Assembly (NCBI GenBank): GCA_027484105.1 | Contig: JAIXUG010000002.1 | Span: 186,001 to 250,000, forward strand | Length of the DNA: 64,000 nucleotides | Direction of reading: 5' to 3' | From: Comamonadaceae bacterium | Lineage (GTDB): Bacteria > Pseudomonadota > Gammaproteobacteria > Burkholderiales > Burkholderiaceae_C | In this document: one piece after another, positions 35,161 to 43,624 of the stretch | How positions within the stretch are numbered: position 1 is the first letter of the stretch | Layout: every line of letters begins with the position of its first letter | Position numbers and translations under genes: made by a program | The notes under the pieces: model-generated | Databases searched by the model: none | Told to the model about the DNA's origin: nothing | What the model saw: only the letters and a program-made list of their open reading frames with translations

Positions 35161-35715
35161 ATGAAAACCGCTCAAGAAATCCGCGTTGGCAACGTCATCA
35201 TGCACGGCAAAGACCCCATGGTCGTCCTGCGCACCGAATACCAGCGTGGCGGTCGTGGCTCGTCCACCGTGCGCATGAAGCTCAAAAGCCTGATCGCCAA
35301 CTTCGGCACCGAAGTGGTCTTCCGCGCCGACGACAAGATGGACCAGGTCATTCTGGACAAGAAAGAGTGCACCTACTCTTACTTTGCTGACCCCATGTAC
35401 GTTTGCATGGACACCGATTTCAACCAGTACGAAGTTGAAGCCACCAACATGGGCGACGCCCTCAACTACCTCGAAGACGGCATGGAACTCGAAGTGGTGT
35501 TCTACAAAGAGAAAGCCATCTCGGTGGAATTGCCCACCACTGTGGTGCGCGAGATCACCTGGACCGAGCCCGCCGTCAAGGGTGACACCTCCGGCAAAGT
35601 GCTCAAGCCTGCCAAAATTGCCACCGGCATGGAAGTGCCCGTGCCTTTGTTCGTGGACCAAGGCGACAAGATCGAAATCGACACACGCACGGGCGAATAC
35701 CGCAAACGCGTCTGA
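35161..35715 (+). CDS. efp: Elongation factor P
   Basis: Translation factor that stimulates peptide bonds at consecutive prolines. It has 184 residues and three beta-barrel domains (KOW-like N-terminus [21 protein letters not shown]-terminal [19 protein letters not shown]). The loop tip [15 protein letters not shown] places Arg at position 32, the residue rhamnosylated by EarP, rather than the Lys used by EpmA. It is separated from earP by the sulfur transporter pair. Confidence 0.98.
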   Translation: MKTAQEIRVGNVIMHGKDPMVVLRTEYQRGGRGSSTVRMKLKSLIANFGTEVVFRADDKMDQVILDKKECTYSYFADPMYVCMDTDFNQYEVEATNMGDALNYLEDGMELEVVFYKEKAISVELPTTVVREITWTEPAVKGDTSGKVLKPAKIATGMEVPVPLFVDQGDKIEIDTRTGEYRKRV

Positions 35716-35737
35716 TCCTCCGAGCAAGACCCGTACG

Positions 35738-35761
35738 AAAGCCCCGCAAGGGGCTTTTTTC
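35738..35761 (+). terminator. Terminator of efp
   Basis: AAAGCCCC-GCAA-GGGGCTTT followed by more T residues, 23 bp after the efp stop. Confidence 0.88.
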
Positions 35762-35836
35762 TTGGGCCGTGTTGAATGGGTCCTTGTCCTTTATGGTCCT
35801 TGACCATGGGGTCTGCAAGCGGTGCACAATGCTTGC

Positions 35837-36712
35837 ATGCCACCTAATCCAGAACTCAAAGTCCCTTCCCTGCCCCATGCTTGGGCCGACTTGCAAGCCG
35901 ATGCCCAAGGCACCGACTGGCTTCAACCCGAAGCCCACCGCTTGGCCTTTGCCGACCCCGAATTTTTGCTGCGCCGCGAAACACGTGGCATCCGCTTTCA
36001 GCTGGAGATGCTCAAACCCGATTTGGCCCAAGTAGAAGCCGGCATCGAACACACGGTGGTGGTGTTCGGCAGCGCCAGGTTTGTGGACAAGGCCAGCGCC
36101 CAAGCCCAATTGCAAGCAGCCGAACAAAGCGGTCAGACTCAAGACATATTGAAAGCCCAAGCCGCGGTGCGCAACGCCGATTACTACGAAAAGGCCCGCA
36201 CCTTTGCGCAACTGGTCGCCAAGTCTTGCTCTTGTTTGCCCGCCGATGAAAAGTTGTACATCTGCACCGGCGGTGGCCCCGGCATCATGGAAGCGGCGAA
36301 CCGAGGTGCACAAGAATCGGGGGCGCCCTCGGTGGCACTGAACATCGCCCTGCCGCATGAACAACACCCCAACCCTTATGTCACGCCCGATCTGAGTTTC
36401 AAGTTCCACTACTTTGCCCTGCGCAAAATGCACTTCATGATGCGGGCCAAGGCCTTGGTCGCATTTCCAGGTGGGTTTGGCACCCTGGACGAGTTGTTCG
36501 AGGTGATGACGCTGGTGCAAACCGGCAAGGCCCGTCCTGTGCCCATCCTGCTGTTTGGCTCCGAGTTTTGGAAACGCTTGATCGACATGGACGTGCTGGT
36601 GCAAGAGGGCACCATCTCTCTGGAGGATCTTCACTTGTTTCACTACGTGGACACGCCACAGGCAGCTTGGCAAGTGATTTGTGACTTCTATGCCTTGAGT
36701 CTCCCCAAGTGA
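35837..36712 (+). CDS. LOG family protein (TIGR00730-type)
   Basis: Rossmann-fold protein of the LOG/lysine-decarboxylase-like family. Members are cytokinin-nucleotide phosphoribohydrolases or AMP/nucleotide hydrolases. Both signatures are present: CTGGGPGIMEAANRGAQE and PGGFGTLDELFEVM. The 291 residues place it with the longer bacterial group having an N-terminal helical extension. ATG 35837 (MPPNPELKV) is preferred, with CACAAT 6 nt upstream. The physiological substrate is not evident. Confidence 0.85.
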   Translation: MPPNPELKVPSLPHAWADLQADAQGTDWLQPEAHRLAFADPEFLLRRETRGIRFQLEMLKPDLAQVEAGIEHTVVVFGSARFVDKASAQAQLQAAEQSGQTQDILKAQAAVRNADYYEKARTFAQLVAKSCSCLPADEKLYICTGGGPGIMEAANRGAQESGAPSVALNIALPHEQHPNPYVTPDLSFKFHYFALRKMHFMMRAKALVAFPGGFGTLDELFEVMTLVQTGKARPVPILLFGSEFWKRLIDMDVLVQEGTISLEDLHLFHYVDTPQAAWQVICDFYALSLPK

Positions 36713-36747
36713 CACCCCTGCGCTTGTGAATTGGTTAAAGTCTGTTT

Positions 36748-37959
36748 ATGCAAACCAAACCCCTTTCTCTGTCCCAAGTGCTGATCTGCGGCGCGGCCAT
36801 TGTCACCCTGTCCATGGGAATTCGCCACGGCTTTGGTTTGTGGCTTCAACCCATCACGCAAGCGCAAGGCTGGGGCCGCCAGGAATTTGCTTTTGCCATG
36901 GCCATCCAGAACCTGGCTTGGGGATTCATGGGGATCTTTGCCGGGATGGTGGCAGACAAGTTCGGAGCCTTCCGTGTGATCACCGTGGGCGCCGTGATTT
37001 ACAGCGTGGGTCTGCTGGGTATGGCATGGGCCACCGACCCCTGGGTGTTCGCGCTGTTCACCGGTGTGATCATCGGCACGGCCCAAGCCGGGACCACCTA
37101 TGCCGTCATTTACGGCGTGATTGGCCGCAATGTGCCCGCTGAGCGCAGGTCTTGGGCCATGGGCGTGGCCGCTGCGGCTGGCAGTTTTGGTCAATTCTTG
37201 ATGGTACCGGTGGAGGGCATGCTGATCAGTCAAACGGGCTGGCAAACCGCCTTGGTCATTTTGGCTGCGGCGGCATTGCTGATTGTTCCTCTGGCCTGGG
37301 GCCTGCGCGAACCCGCACTGCAAGGGTCTGGCCCCGTCAAACGCGACCAAACCATTGCGCAAGCGCTCCAAGAAGCCTTCCGGTATCCCAGCTTTCAATT
37401 GTTGATGGCGGGCTATTTTGTCTGCGGCTTCCAGGTGGTGTTCATTGGCGTTCACATGCCCAGCTACCTGAAAGACCATGGCTTGGCGCCCCAAGTGGCC
37501 AGCTATGCACTGGCCTTGATCGGGCTGTTCAATGTGTTTGGCACCTATATTGCGGGCTCTTTGGGTCAAAAAATGGCCAAGAAAAACATCTTGGCCTCCA
37601 TTTACGCTGCCCGCTCTGTCGCGATTGTGGTCTTTTTGATTGCACCTTTGACACCCACCAGCGTTTACATTTTTTCAGCCATCATGGGCCTGTTGTGGTT
37701 GTCCACCGTGCCCCCCACCAACGCCGCAGTGGCTCAAATTTTTGGTGTCGCCCATTTGTCGATGCTCAGTGGCTTCATCTTTTTCAGCCACCAGATTGGC
37801 TCCTTCATGGGGGTTTGGTTGGGCGGGTATCTGTATGACAAAACTGGCAGCTATGACATGGTCTGGTATCTGGCCATAGCACTGGGCGTTTTTGCCGCCT
37901 TGGTGAACCTGCCTGTTCGTGAAAGCCCCATCGTCCGCAAGACACCCCAAGCCGCATGA
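36748..37959 (+). CDS. Major facilitator superfamily transporter
   Basis: Twelve-helix transporter of 403 residues. The start LSLSQVLICGAAIVTLSMGI resembles the oxalate/formate antiporter-like (monocarboxylate) branch. The MFS loop motif between helices 2 and 3 appears as GMVADKFGAFRVI, and the second-half equivalent as GSLGQKMAKKNILASIYAAR. A monocarboxylate substrate is a guess. Its stop overlaps the ATG of a 39-residue ORF. Confidence 0.87.
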   Translation: MQTKPLSLSQVLICGAAIVTLSMGIRHGFGLWLQPITQAQGWGRQEFAFAMAIQNLAWGFMGIFAGMVADKFGAFRVITVGAVIYSVGLLGMAWATDPWVFALFTGVIIGTAQAGTTYAVIYGVIGRNVPAERRSWAMGVAAAAGSFGQFLMVPVEGMLISQTGWQTALVILAAAALLIVPLAWGLREPALQGSGPVKRDQTIAQALQEAFRYPSFQLLMAGYFVCGFQVVFIGVHMPSYLKDHGLAPQVASYALALIGLFNVFGTYIAGSLGQKMAKKNILASIYAARSVAIVVFLIAPLTPTSVYIFSAIMGLLWLSTVPPTNAAVAQIFGVAHLSMLSGFIFFSHQIGSFMGVWLGGYLYDKTGSYDMVWYLAIALGVFAALVNLPVRESPIVRKTPQAA

Positions 37960-38075
37960 GCCACCGCTTCACCTACCTTCTGTTGGGGATAGCCGCCTTG
38001 AGCTTGATCTTCTGGCTTTATGGTCAGTCTGATCTGGTCATCATGCTGTCCGATCAACTTTGGGCCTGTTTTTGA
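37956..38075 (+). CDS. Small membrane peptide (39 aa), unknown
   Basis: Too short for the ORF track. MSHRFTYLLLGIAALSLIFW begins a 39-residue product with one clear membrane helix (residues ~6-22) and a short tail ending QLWACF. The ATG overlaps the MFS stop as ATGA, the usual sign of translational coupling. The stop lies 15 bp before the methyltransferase start, so it fills the gap between the two genes neatly. It could be a small partner of the transporter. Real expression is unproven. Confidence 0.5.
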   Translation: MSHRFTYLLLGIAALSLIFWLYGQSDLVIMLSDQLWACF

Positions 38076-38090
38076 CCCAGCACCACCCGC

Positions 38091-38639
38091 ATGATGCACG
38101 GCACCGAAAAAGCTTCAGACTGGGTTGAGCGCTGGACCCATTTACTCCCCCCCAACAGTCGGGTGCTGGACATCGCTTGTGGTGCTGGACGGCACATGCG
38201 GTGGCTGGCCAGTCAGGGGCACCGGGTTCAAGGCGTGGACCGAAACCCAGAGGCCCTCACCTTGGCCCAAGCCTTTGGCCCGGTCACTTGTGCGGACATA
38301 GAAAACGGTCCATGGCCCTTCGAGGGCATGACCTTTGATGGCGTCATCGTGACCCACTATTTGTGGCGTCCTCTGCTTCCTCACATCCTGCAATGTGTCG
38401 CCCCTGGGGGGCTGCTGATTTACGAAACTTTTGCCTCAGGCCAGGCATCGATCGGCAAACCCTCCCGTGCCGACTTTCTGCTCCAACCGGGCGAATTGCT
38501 CAGCGCCACCAAGGGCCTGAGAACCATCGCCTACGAAGATGGTTTTGAGTTGTCACCGGATCGGTTTGTTCAACGCATTGCGGCTGTTCGTGAAGTGGCA
38601 AATTCTGCATTTGAACGGTGGCATTTGCGCGCCATCTGA
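38091..38639 (+). CDS. Class I SAM-dependent methyltransferase
   Basis: Small methyltransferase of 182 residues. SAM-binding motif I is VLDIACGAGRHMRWLA, motif II has VQGVDRNPEAL and motif IV has DGVIVTHYLWRPLLPHIL. It resembles the TehB-like/generic Methyltransf_11 group. The substrate is unknown. It begins MM, so the second ATG is equally possible. It follows the MFS gene and small ORF on the same strand, probably one transcript. Confidence 0.85.
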   Translation: MMHGTEKASDWVERWTHLLPPNSRVLDIACGAGRHMRWLASQGHRVQGVDRNPEALTLAQAFGPVTCADIENGPWPFEGMTFDGVIVTHYLWRPLLPHILQCVAPGGLLIYETFASGQASIGKPSRADFLLQPGELLSATKGLRTIAYEDGFELSPDRFVQRIAAVREVANSAFERWHLRAI

Positions 38640-38716
38640 AAACGGCTTGGGCCTGAGCCCAGCAATGCGTTCGCTCCCCGAACAACGCCGCCCCGGTCAA
38701 TAGCCCCCGCACTCGT

Positions 38717-38722
38717 TAGAAT
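38717..38722 (+). promoter_or_regulatory. Probable -10 of dapA-bamC
   Basis: TAGAAT in GTTAGAATGACC, 27 bp before the dapA start. No strong -35 is visible. Confidence 0.4.
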
Positions 38723-38749
38723 GACCTTTTTGAGTACTCCAACCCAGAC

Positions 38750-39646
38750 ATGACCACCGACTTTCGCCCCATGCGCGGCAGCATTCCTGCCCTGATCACC
38801 CCCATGCTCGATGATGGCAATGTGGACTACGCCACTTTGCGAAAATTGATCGATTGGCATGTCGCCGAGGGCACCGATGCTTTGGTGATCGTTGGGACAT
38901 CGGGCGAGTCTCCCACCGTCACCGTGGAAGAACACCGCGAAATTCTGCGCGTGTCGGTCGAGCAAGCGGCCCGGCGCATTCCCATCATTGCTGGCTGCGG
39001 GGCCAACTCCACCATGGAGGCCATTGCCTTGGCCAAATTTGCCGAGTCGATCGGCGCAGACGCGCAACTGCAAGTCGTGCCCTACTACAACAAGCCCACC
39101 CAAGAAGGGCTTTTCCAGCATTTCAAAGCCATCGCGCTGGCCACCCCCAAACTGCCCGTGATCCTCTACAACGTGCCCGGCAGAACGGTCGCCGATTTGC
39201 AGCACGACACGGTTTTGCGCCTTGCACAAGTGCCTGGCATTGTGGGCATCAAGGAGGCCACGGGGAATATTGAACGCGCCCAGTGGTTGATCCGCGATGT
39301 GCCACCCGAGTTTGCCGTTTACTCTGGTGATGACCCCTCGGCCGTGGCCCTCATGTTGTGTGGCGGTGCTGGCAACATCAGCGTGACGGCCAACGTGGCA
39401 CCACGCCTGATGCACGAGTTGTGCATCGCGGCCCTCAACGGCAATGTCAAGGAAGCCATGCGCCTGCAGTTTCAGCTGATGCCTGTGCACAAAAACCTGT
39501 TTGTTGAAGCCAACCCCATTCCCGTGAAATGGGCCATGAACCGCATGGGACTGTGCGGACCGACCTTGCGCCTGCCCATGACCCAGCTGTCTGCGTCTCA
39601 ACAGCCTCTGGTTGAAGCGGCCCTCAAGGCCAGCAAATTGATCTGA
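38750..39646 (+). CDS. dapA: 4-hydroxy-tetrahydrodipicolinate synthase
   Basis: Condenses pyruvate and aspartate semialdehyde, the first committed step to lysine and diaminopimelate. It is a 298-residue TIM barrel. The signature [18 protein letters not shown] and [18 protein letters not shown] (catalytic Tyr) are present, and the Schiff-base Lys is in [13 protein letters not shown]. bamC begins 11 bp after the stop, the same dapA-bamC operon as in E. coli. Confidence 0.97.
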   Translation: MTTDFRPMRGSIPALITPMLDDGNVDYATLRKLIDWHVAEGTDALVIVGTSGESPTVTVEEHREILRVSVEQAARRIPIIAGCGANSTMEAIALAKFAESIGADAQLQVVPYYNKPTQEGLFQHFKAIALATPKLPVILYNVPGRTVADLQHDTVLRLAQVPGIVGIKEATGNIERAQWLIRDVPPEFAVYSGDDPSAVALMLCGGAGNISVTANVAPRLMHELCIAALNGNVKEAMRLQFQLMPVHKNLFVEANPIPVKWAMNRMGLCGPTLRLPMTQLSASQQPLVEAALKASKLI

Positions 39647-39657
39647 TCCGAACCCGT

Positions 39658-40785
39658 ATGTTTGTGAACCACACGCCCAATGCCTCCATGGCCGCCCTCT
39701 CTTGCACACGCTTGGCCACTGTGTTGGCCATCGCAGCCACACTGAGTGCTTGCTCGGTTTTGAAAGAAGACAAGGTCGACTACAAAAGCGCCGTCAAAGC
39801 GCCCAGTCTGGAGATTCCACCTGACCTCACACAATTGCGCAGAGAGTCCCGTTACGCCCTCGAAAGCACGTCGGTCACGGCAAGCGGTTTTCGTCAAGCA
39901 AATGCCCGGGTGACCGATGCAGGGACTGCGGCGAACACATTGGGCAAGGTCACCATGCAACGCCAAGGTGAGCAACGGTGGCTGGTTGTGACCCTGCCTG
40001 CCGATCAAGTCTGGGGTTCGCTGCGTGAGTTCTGGACAGCCAATGGTTTTCCCCTGACCACGGACTCGCCAGAGCTGGGCATCATGGAAACCGACTGGGC
40101 GGAGAATCGTGCCAAATTGCCTCAGGATTTCATTCGCAGAACTTTGGGCAAGGTACTGGACCCCCTTTACTCCACAGGCGAGAGAGACAAATACAGGACG
40201 CGTGTTGAGCGCAATGCCAAGGGTGAAGTCGAAATTTTCATCACCCACCGAGGCCTGATCGAAAACTATGCCACGGCTCAAAAAGACCGCACCATTTGGC
40301 AGGCTCGCCCCAGCGACCCCGAGCTCGAAATCGAATTTTTGCGACGTTTGATGGTCAAGCTGGGCTCTTCGCCACAAGAAGCACAGATGGCCTCTACCTC
40401 AGCAAAACCAACCACTGTCTCTGTTCCCGTTGAGGTGGTCAATGGCCAACCCACCCTCTCCATCAATGAAACCATGGACAGGGCTTGGCGACGTGTCGGG
40501 GTGGCGATCGATCGAAGCGGCTTCACGGTTGAAGACCGTGACATGGCTGCTGGCCGCTATTTCGTGCGTTATGTTGCACCACAAGCGGCCAAGGAAGAAT
40601 CGGGCTTTTTATCCCGTATTTTCAGCAGCAAGAAAGAGCAAAACTTGATGACCAAATACGTCATCAGCTTGGTGAATGCCCCTTCTGGGCAGGTTTGGGT
40701 CAGGGTGTTGAACACCAACGGTCAAGCCGAACAATCCAGTGATGCCGACAAAATACTTCGTGTGATTGCAGCCGAATTGCGCTGA
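39658..40785 (+). CDS. bamC: Outer membrane assembly lipoprotein BamC
   Basis: Lipoprotein of the BAM complex that inserts outer-membrane beta-barrels. A signal peptide ends in the lipobox LSAC with Cys at ~32. An N-terminal unstructured stretch (DKVDYKSAVKAPSLEIPPDL) matches the BamD-binding lasso of BamC. Two helix-grip domains follow (~105-235 and ~260-375). It has 375 residues. It is the second gene of the dapA operon and ends at a strong bidirectional terminator. Confidence 0.92.
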   Translation: MFVNHTPNASMAALSCTRLATVLAIAATLSACSVLKEDKVDYKSAVKAPSLEIPPDLTQLRRESRYALESTSVTASGFRQANARVTDAGTAANTLGKVTMQRQGEQRWLVVTLPADQVWGSLREFWTANGFPLTTDSPELGIMETDWAENRAKLPQDFIRRTLGKVLDPLYSTGERDKYRTRVERNAKGEVEIFITHRGLIENYATAQKDRTIWQARPSDPELEIEFLRRLMVKLGSSPQEAQMASTSAKPTTVSVPVEVVNGQPTLSINETMDRAWRRVGVAIDRSGFTVEDRDMAAGRYFVRYVAPQAAKEESGFLSRIFSSKKEQNLMTKYVISLVNAPSGQVWVRVLNTNGQAEQSSDADKILRVIAAELR

Positions 40786-40797
40786 CACCCACAGGCC

Positions 40798-40828
40798 AAA
40801 AAAAACCCCGCAAAGCGGGGTTTTTTTT
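40798..40828. terminator. Bidirectional terminator bamC / lipoprotein
   Basis: AAAAAAAACCCCGC-AAA-GCGGGGTTTTTTTT, a perfect 14-bp arm palindrome between convergent genes. Confidence 0.93.
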
Positions 40829-40858
40829 GGTCATCCCGGTTTGACCCGGGACAAAACA

Positions 40859-41089
40859 TCACTTGGCAGGTGCGGCTGGAGCTGCAGGAGCTGCAGGTGC
40901 GGCGGCAGGCGCAGCAGCGGGTGCAGCGCCAGGTGCAGCTGCTGGAGCGGCATCGGCAGGTGCTGGAGCAGCAGCGGGTGCAGGTGCAGCGGCAGGAGCG
41001 GGTGCAGCAGGTGCAGCGGCTTCTTTTTTACCGCAAGCGGCCAAAGCAGCTGCAGCGATGATGGCGGCCAGAACGAGGGACTTGTTCAT
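40859..41089 (-). CDS. Small Ala/Pro-rich lipoprotein
   Basis: A 76-residue product. Signal peptide MNKSLVLAAIIAAAALAACG ends in the lipobox LAAC (Cys19). The rest is almost entirely Ala and Pro in irregular AAPA/PAAA repeats with KKE just after the Cys. The composition suggests an extended rod tethered to a membrane. I start at ATG 41089; the track start adds 56 residues of non-coding look. The antisense frame is an artefact of the same low-complexity DNA. The function is unknown. Confidence 0.72.
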   Translation of the reverse strand: MNKSLVLAAIIAAAALAACGKKEAAAPAAPAPAAAPAPAAAPAPADAAPAAAPGAAPAAAPAAAPAAPAAPAAPAK

Positions 41090-41281
41090 TTTGATTTTCC
41101 TGATGTAAGAATGAGAAAACAATTTCCGGAAATTGTTCGCATGACGAAGCGCCATGCAAACCAGGTCAAAAGCACTCGAGCTCTTTTGTACCCAGCGGGC
41201 GATTATAGCGTTTTCCCTAACTTTTGCAGTGCTGCCTATGTCACAAAAATCGGTCATGTGGCATAAAACACCTCACCCGTA

Positions 41282-42412
41282 TCAGGTCATTGAGCGGGCA
41301 TGCAACCATCCAGCATGAGCCCAATCCAGCAACGCCTCCTTGGCATCCGGGCTCAAGGACCGCAAGGCCATCGCTGACAGAGCACGGTCATCTGCCAACA
41401 CACGCAAGAGTCGAGCATCTTTTCCAGCCACGCGAAAACTTTCGCCATTGATGAAAATATGCTTCTGGTCGTACATCATTTTGCTGCGCCGATCCAATTG
41501 AACCCCTGCAGAAAGAGCCGGCTCGCTTGCGGGTGCTTCAAACCACACATTGGACTTAGGCTCTGTCAAGTACTCACCCAACAAACTGCCCAAGAGGTCT
41601 GGGTTTTGGACCGCTTGATCGACCACTTGCCGGGCAAAGTCACCCAAGGCTTGCGGAATGGCAGCTGGGCAAGACACCGCCAGCTGTTGCGGGTCGCGGT
41701 AGAGCGCATCCCCTAAGCCATCAAAGGCCTCATCGGCCAGACCCTGCAACATCTCTCGCGCCAGCTCGCCCTTTTGCGGTGCCCGAAAACCAATGGACCA
41801 GGTCATGCATTCGTTTTCAGCCACCCCATCGTGCGCGTATTTGGGGGGCAAATACAGCATGTCGCCTGGATTGAGCACAAACTCTTCTTCGGCCTCAAAA
41901 TTTTGCAAAATTTTGAGCGGTACGCCCGACTGCAGCGTCAAGTCCTTGTTGCGCCCAATGCGCCAGCGGCGCTGGCCGTGGGCTTGCAACAAAAACACGT
42001 CGTAGCTGTCAAAGTGCGGCCCAACGCCACCACCCTCGGTGGCATAACTGATCATCACATCGTCCAGACGTGCATCCGGAATAAAACGAAACTGCTGCAT
42101 CAAGGCATGTACGCCGTCGTGGTGCAAATCCACGCCTTGCACCAGAAAAGTCCACTTTTTACGACTGAAGGGCGGCAAGCTGCGTTTGGCCAATGGACCG
42201 TGCTTCATCTTCCAGCCCTTGTCTGAATCGATGATCAAGCGAGACTCCACGCCTTCTTGGCCCGCCAAGGCCACCAATTCGGCGCGACCTAAACAGGGCA
42301 CAAAGTTGGAAATGGCATGGCGCACCAGCAACGGCTTTTTTTGCCAATGGCGCTTCATGAACTGGCGGGGCGTCAAGCCGCCCAACAGGGCCAAAGGTTG
42401 TTCTGTGTTCAT
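41282..42412 (-). CDS. roxA: Ribosomal protein L16 arginine hydroxylase (YcfD/RoxA family)
   Basis: JmjC/cupin 2-oxoglutarate oxygenase that hydroxylates an Arg of ribosomal protein L16 in E. coli. The iron ligands are HFD in GGGVGPHFDSYDVFLLQ and a later His in YLPPKYAHDGVAEN. The N-terminus (LTPRQFMKRHWQKKPLLVRH) matches the family. At 376 residues it includes the C-terminal dimerisation and winged-helix part. It diverges from an FKBP gene across 66 bp holding two palindromes. Confidence 0.9.
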   Translation of the reverse strand: MNTEQPLALLGGLTPRQFMKRHWQKKPLLVRHAISNFVPCLGRAELVALAGQEGVESRLIIDSDKGWKMKHGPLAKRSLPPFSRKKWTFLVQGVDLHHDGVHALMQQFRFIPDARLDDVMISYATEGGGVGPHFDSYDVFLLQAHGQRRWRIGRNKDLTLQSGVPLKILQNFEAEEEFVLNPGDMLYLPPKYAHDGVAENECMTWSIGFRAPQKGELAREMLQGLADEAFDGLGDALYRDPQQLAVSCPAAIPQALGDFARQVVDQAVQNPDLLGSLLGEYLTEPKSNVWFEAPASEPALSAGVQLDRRSKMMYDQKHIFINGESFRVAGKDARLLRVLADDRALSAMALRSLSPDAKEALLDWAHAGWLHARSMT

Positions 42413-42439
42413 TTCGGGTTCTCAACTCTCAAAACCAAA

Positions 42440-42458
42440 GCGGCCAAAAACTGGCCGC
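42440..42458. promoter_or_regulatory. Inverted repeat in roxA/FKBP gap
   Basis: GCGGCCA-AAAAC-TGGCCGC, a perfect 7-bp inverted repeat. A second palindrome GACAATTGTC follows at 42467-42476. They may be operators or promoter parts. Confidence 0.35.
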
Positions 42459-42466
42459 CAAACTGC

Positions 42467-42476
42467 GACAATTGTC
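42467..42476. promoter_or_regulatory. GACAATTGTC palindrome, probable -10 for FKBP
   Basis: The left half GACAAT is a plausible -10 ending 6 nt before the FKBP ATG. As a palindrome it reads the same on the minus strand, so it could serve roxA too. Confidence 0.4.
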
Positions 42477-42478
42477 CT

Positions 42479-43012
42479 ATGGAAATCAAGACACCTTCTG
42501 TGGTCGCTCTGACCTGGACACTCAAAGACACGCTGGGCGAAGTTCTGGACACCTTGGACGAGCCTGTGGAATTTTTCATTGGCGGCCACGACCTGCTGCC
42601 CAAAATCGAAGAAGCCCTGCAAGGCCATGAACGGGGTGCCAAGGTCGACCTGCACCTGGAGCCGGAAGACGCCTTTGGCGACTTCGATGAAAACCTGCTC
42701 TTTCTGGAGCCCCTGGCCCTTTTCCCGCAGGGACTGGAGCCGGGTCTGACCATCGAAGGCACGGCCCTGCCCCAAGGCTGCAACCCGGATGCACCGCGCA
42801 ACGTCCTGTACACCGTGACCGAGATTTATCCCGAACATGTCGTGCTGGACGCCAACCATCCCCTGTCAGGCATCGCTCTGCGCTTGCATCTGAAAGTGGA
42901 ATCTGTTCGCGAGCCCACGGAGGCCGAAGTGGGCCACGGCAGCTGCGGCACAGGCTTTTTCAAGATTGAAGTTGGGAACGAAGACACCCCCACATGGCCA
43001 ACACTGCACTGA
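42479..43012 (+). CDS. FKBP-type peptidyl-prolyl isomerase (SlyD-like)
   Basis: Prolyl isomerase/chaperone of 177 residues with the FKBP core (SVVALTWTLKDTLGEVLDTL, FFIGGHDLLPKIEEALQGHE) and the insert-in-flap domain of SlyD/FkpB proteins (DLHLEPEDAFGDFDENLLFL). It lacks the His/Cys-rich metal tail of E. coli SlyD. It ends with an unusual GHGSCGTGFFKIEV segment instead. The track start is discarded in favour of ATG 42479 (MEIKTPSV). Confidence 0.88.
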   Translation: MEIKTPSVVALTWTLKDTLGEVLDTLDEPVEFFIGGHDLLPKIEEALQGHERGAKVDLHLEPEDAFGDFDENLLFLEPLALFPQGLEPGLTIEGTALPQGCNPDAPRNVLYTVTEIYPEHVVLDANHPLSGIALRLHLKVESVREPTEAEVGHGSCGTGFFKIEVGNEDTPTWPTLH

Positions 43013-43113
43013 ACGCAAGGCCGCTTGGCGGACATGGATGGTCAGTGGCTTGAGCCTCGGCCATCCTCTGAAGGACGCTCTTTGGGTCCTCCAGTGCCAA
43101 CCGACCAATCGGC

Positions 43114-43563
43114 TTATTTTTTGCCCGTCGAGCCGTAGCCGCCTTCGCCACGTTCGCTTGGCGAGTCAAAGGTATCGACCACATTGAAAGTGGCCTGCAC
43201 CACGGGCACGATCACCATCTGCGCGATACGCTCCATGGGCTCGATGGTGAATGCGACATCGCTGCGATTCCAGGCACTGACCATCAACTGGCCTTGGTAG
43301 TCACTGTCAATAAGGCCCACCAGATTGCCCAATACGATGCCGTGTTTGTGCCCCAGCCCTGAACGCGGGAGCAACATGGCGGCATAAGCGGGGTCTTTCA
43401 GATAGACCGCAATCCCCGTTGGGACCAATTGCCAGGCATTAGGTTGCAAGGTCAAAGGGGTCTCCAAACATGCCCGCAAATCCAATCCGGCACTGCCGGA
43501 TGTGGCGTAAGCTGGTAATTGATCGGCCATGCGGGCATCCATGATTTTGAGATCGATGTTCAT
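43114..43563 (-). CDS. dut: dUTP diphosphatase
   Basis: Trimeric enzyme hydrolysing dUTP to dUMP, keeping uracil out of DNA and feeding dTMP synthesis. The motifs are in place: motif 1 [10 protein letters not shown], motif 2 [15 protein letters not shown], motif 3 [17 protein letters not shown] and the C-terminal arm GGYGSTGK. It has 149 residues from ATG 43563 (MNIDLKIMD). It follows coaBC on the same strand, the same order as dfp-dut in E. coli. Confidence 0.97.
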   Translation of the reverse strand: MNIDLKIMDARMADQLPAYATSGSAGLDLRACLETPLTLQPNAWQLVPTGIAVYLKDPAYAAMLLPRSGLGHKHGIVLGNLVGLIDSDYQGQLMVSAWNRSDVAFTIEPMERIAQMVIVPVVQATFNVVDTFDSPSERGEGGYGSTGKK

Positions 43564-43624
43564 AAAAACTCCGGAGTTCACGGTAAGAGCAGCCCCTCGC
43601 GAGCGTCAATGCCCGAAAACGGCA

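Noticed and set aside
40859-41089. CRISPR-like or tandem repeat array
   Set aside because: Repeats are irregular Ala/Pro codons in one reading frame with a signal peptide, not repeats with unique spacers.
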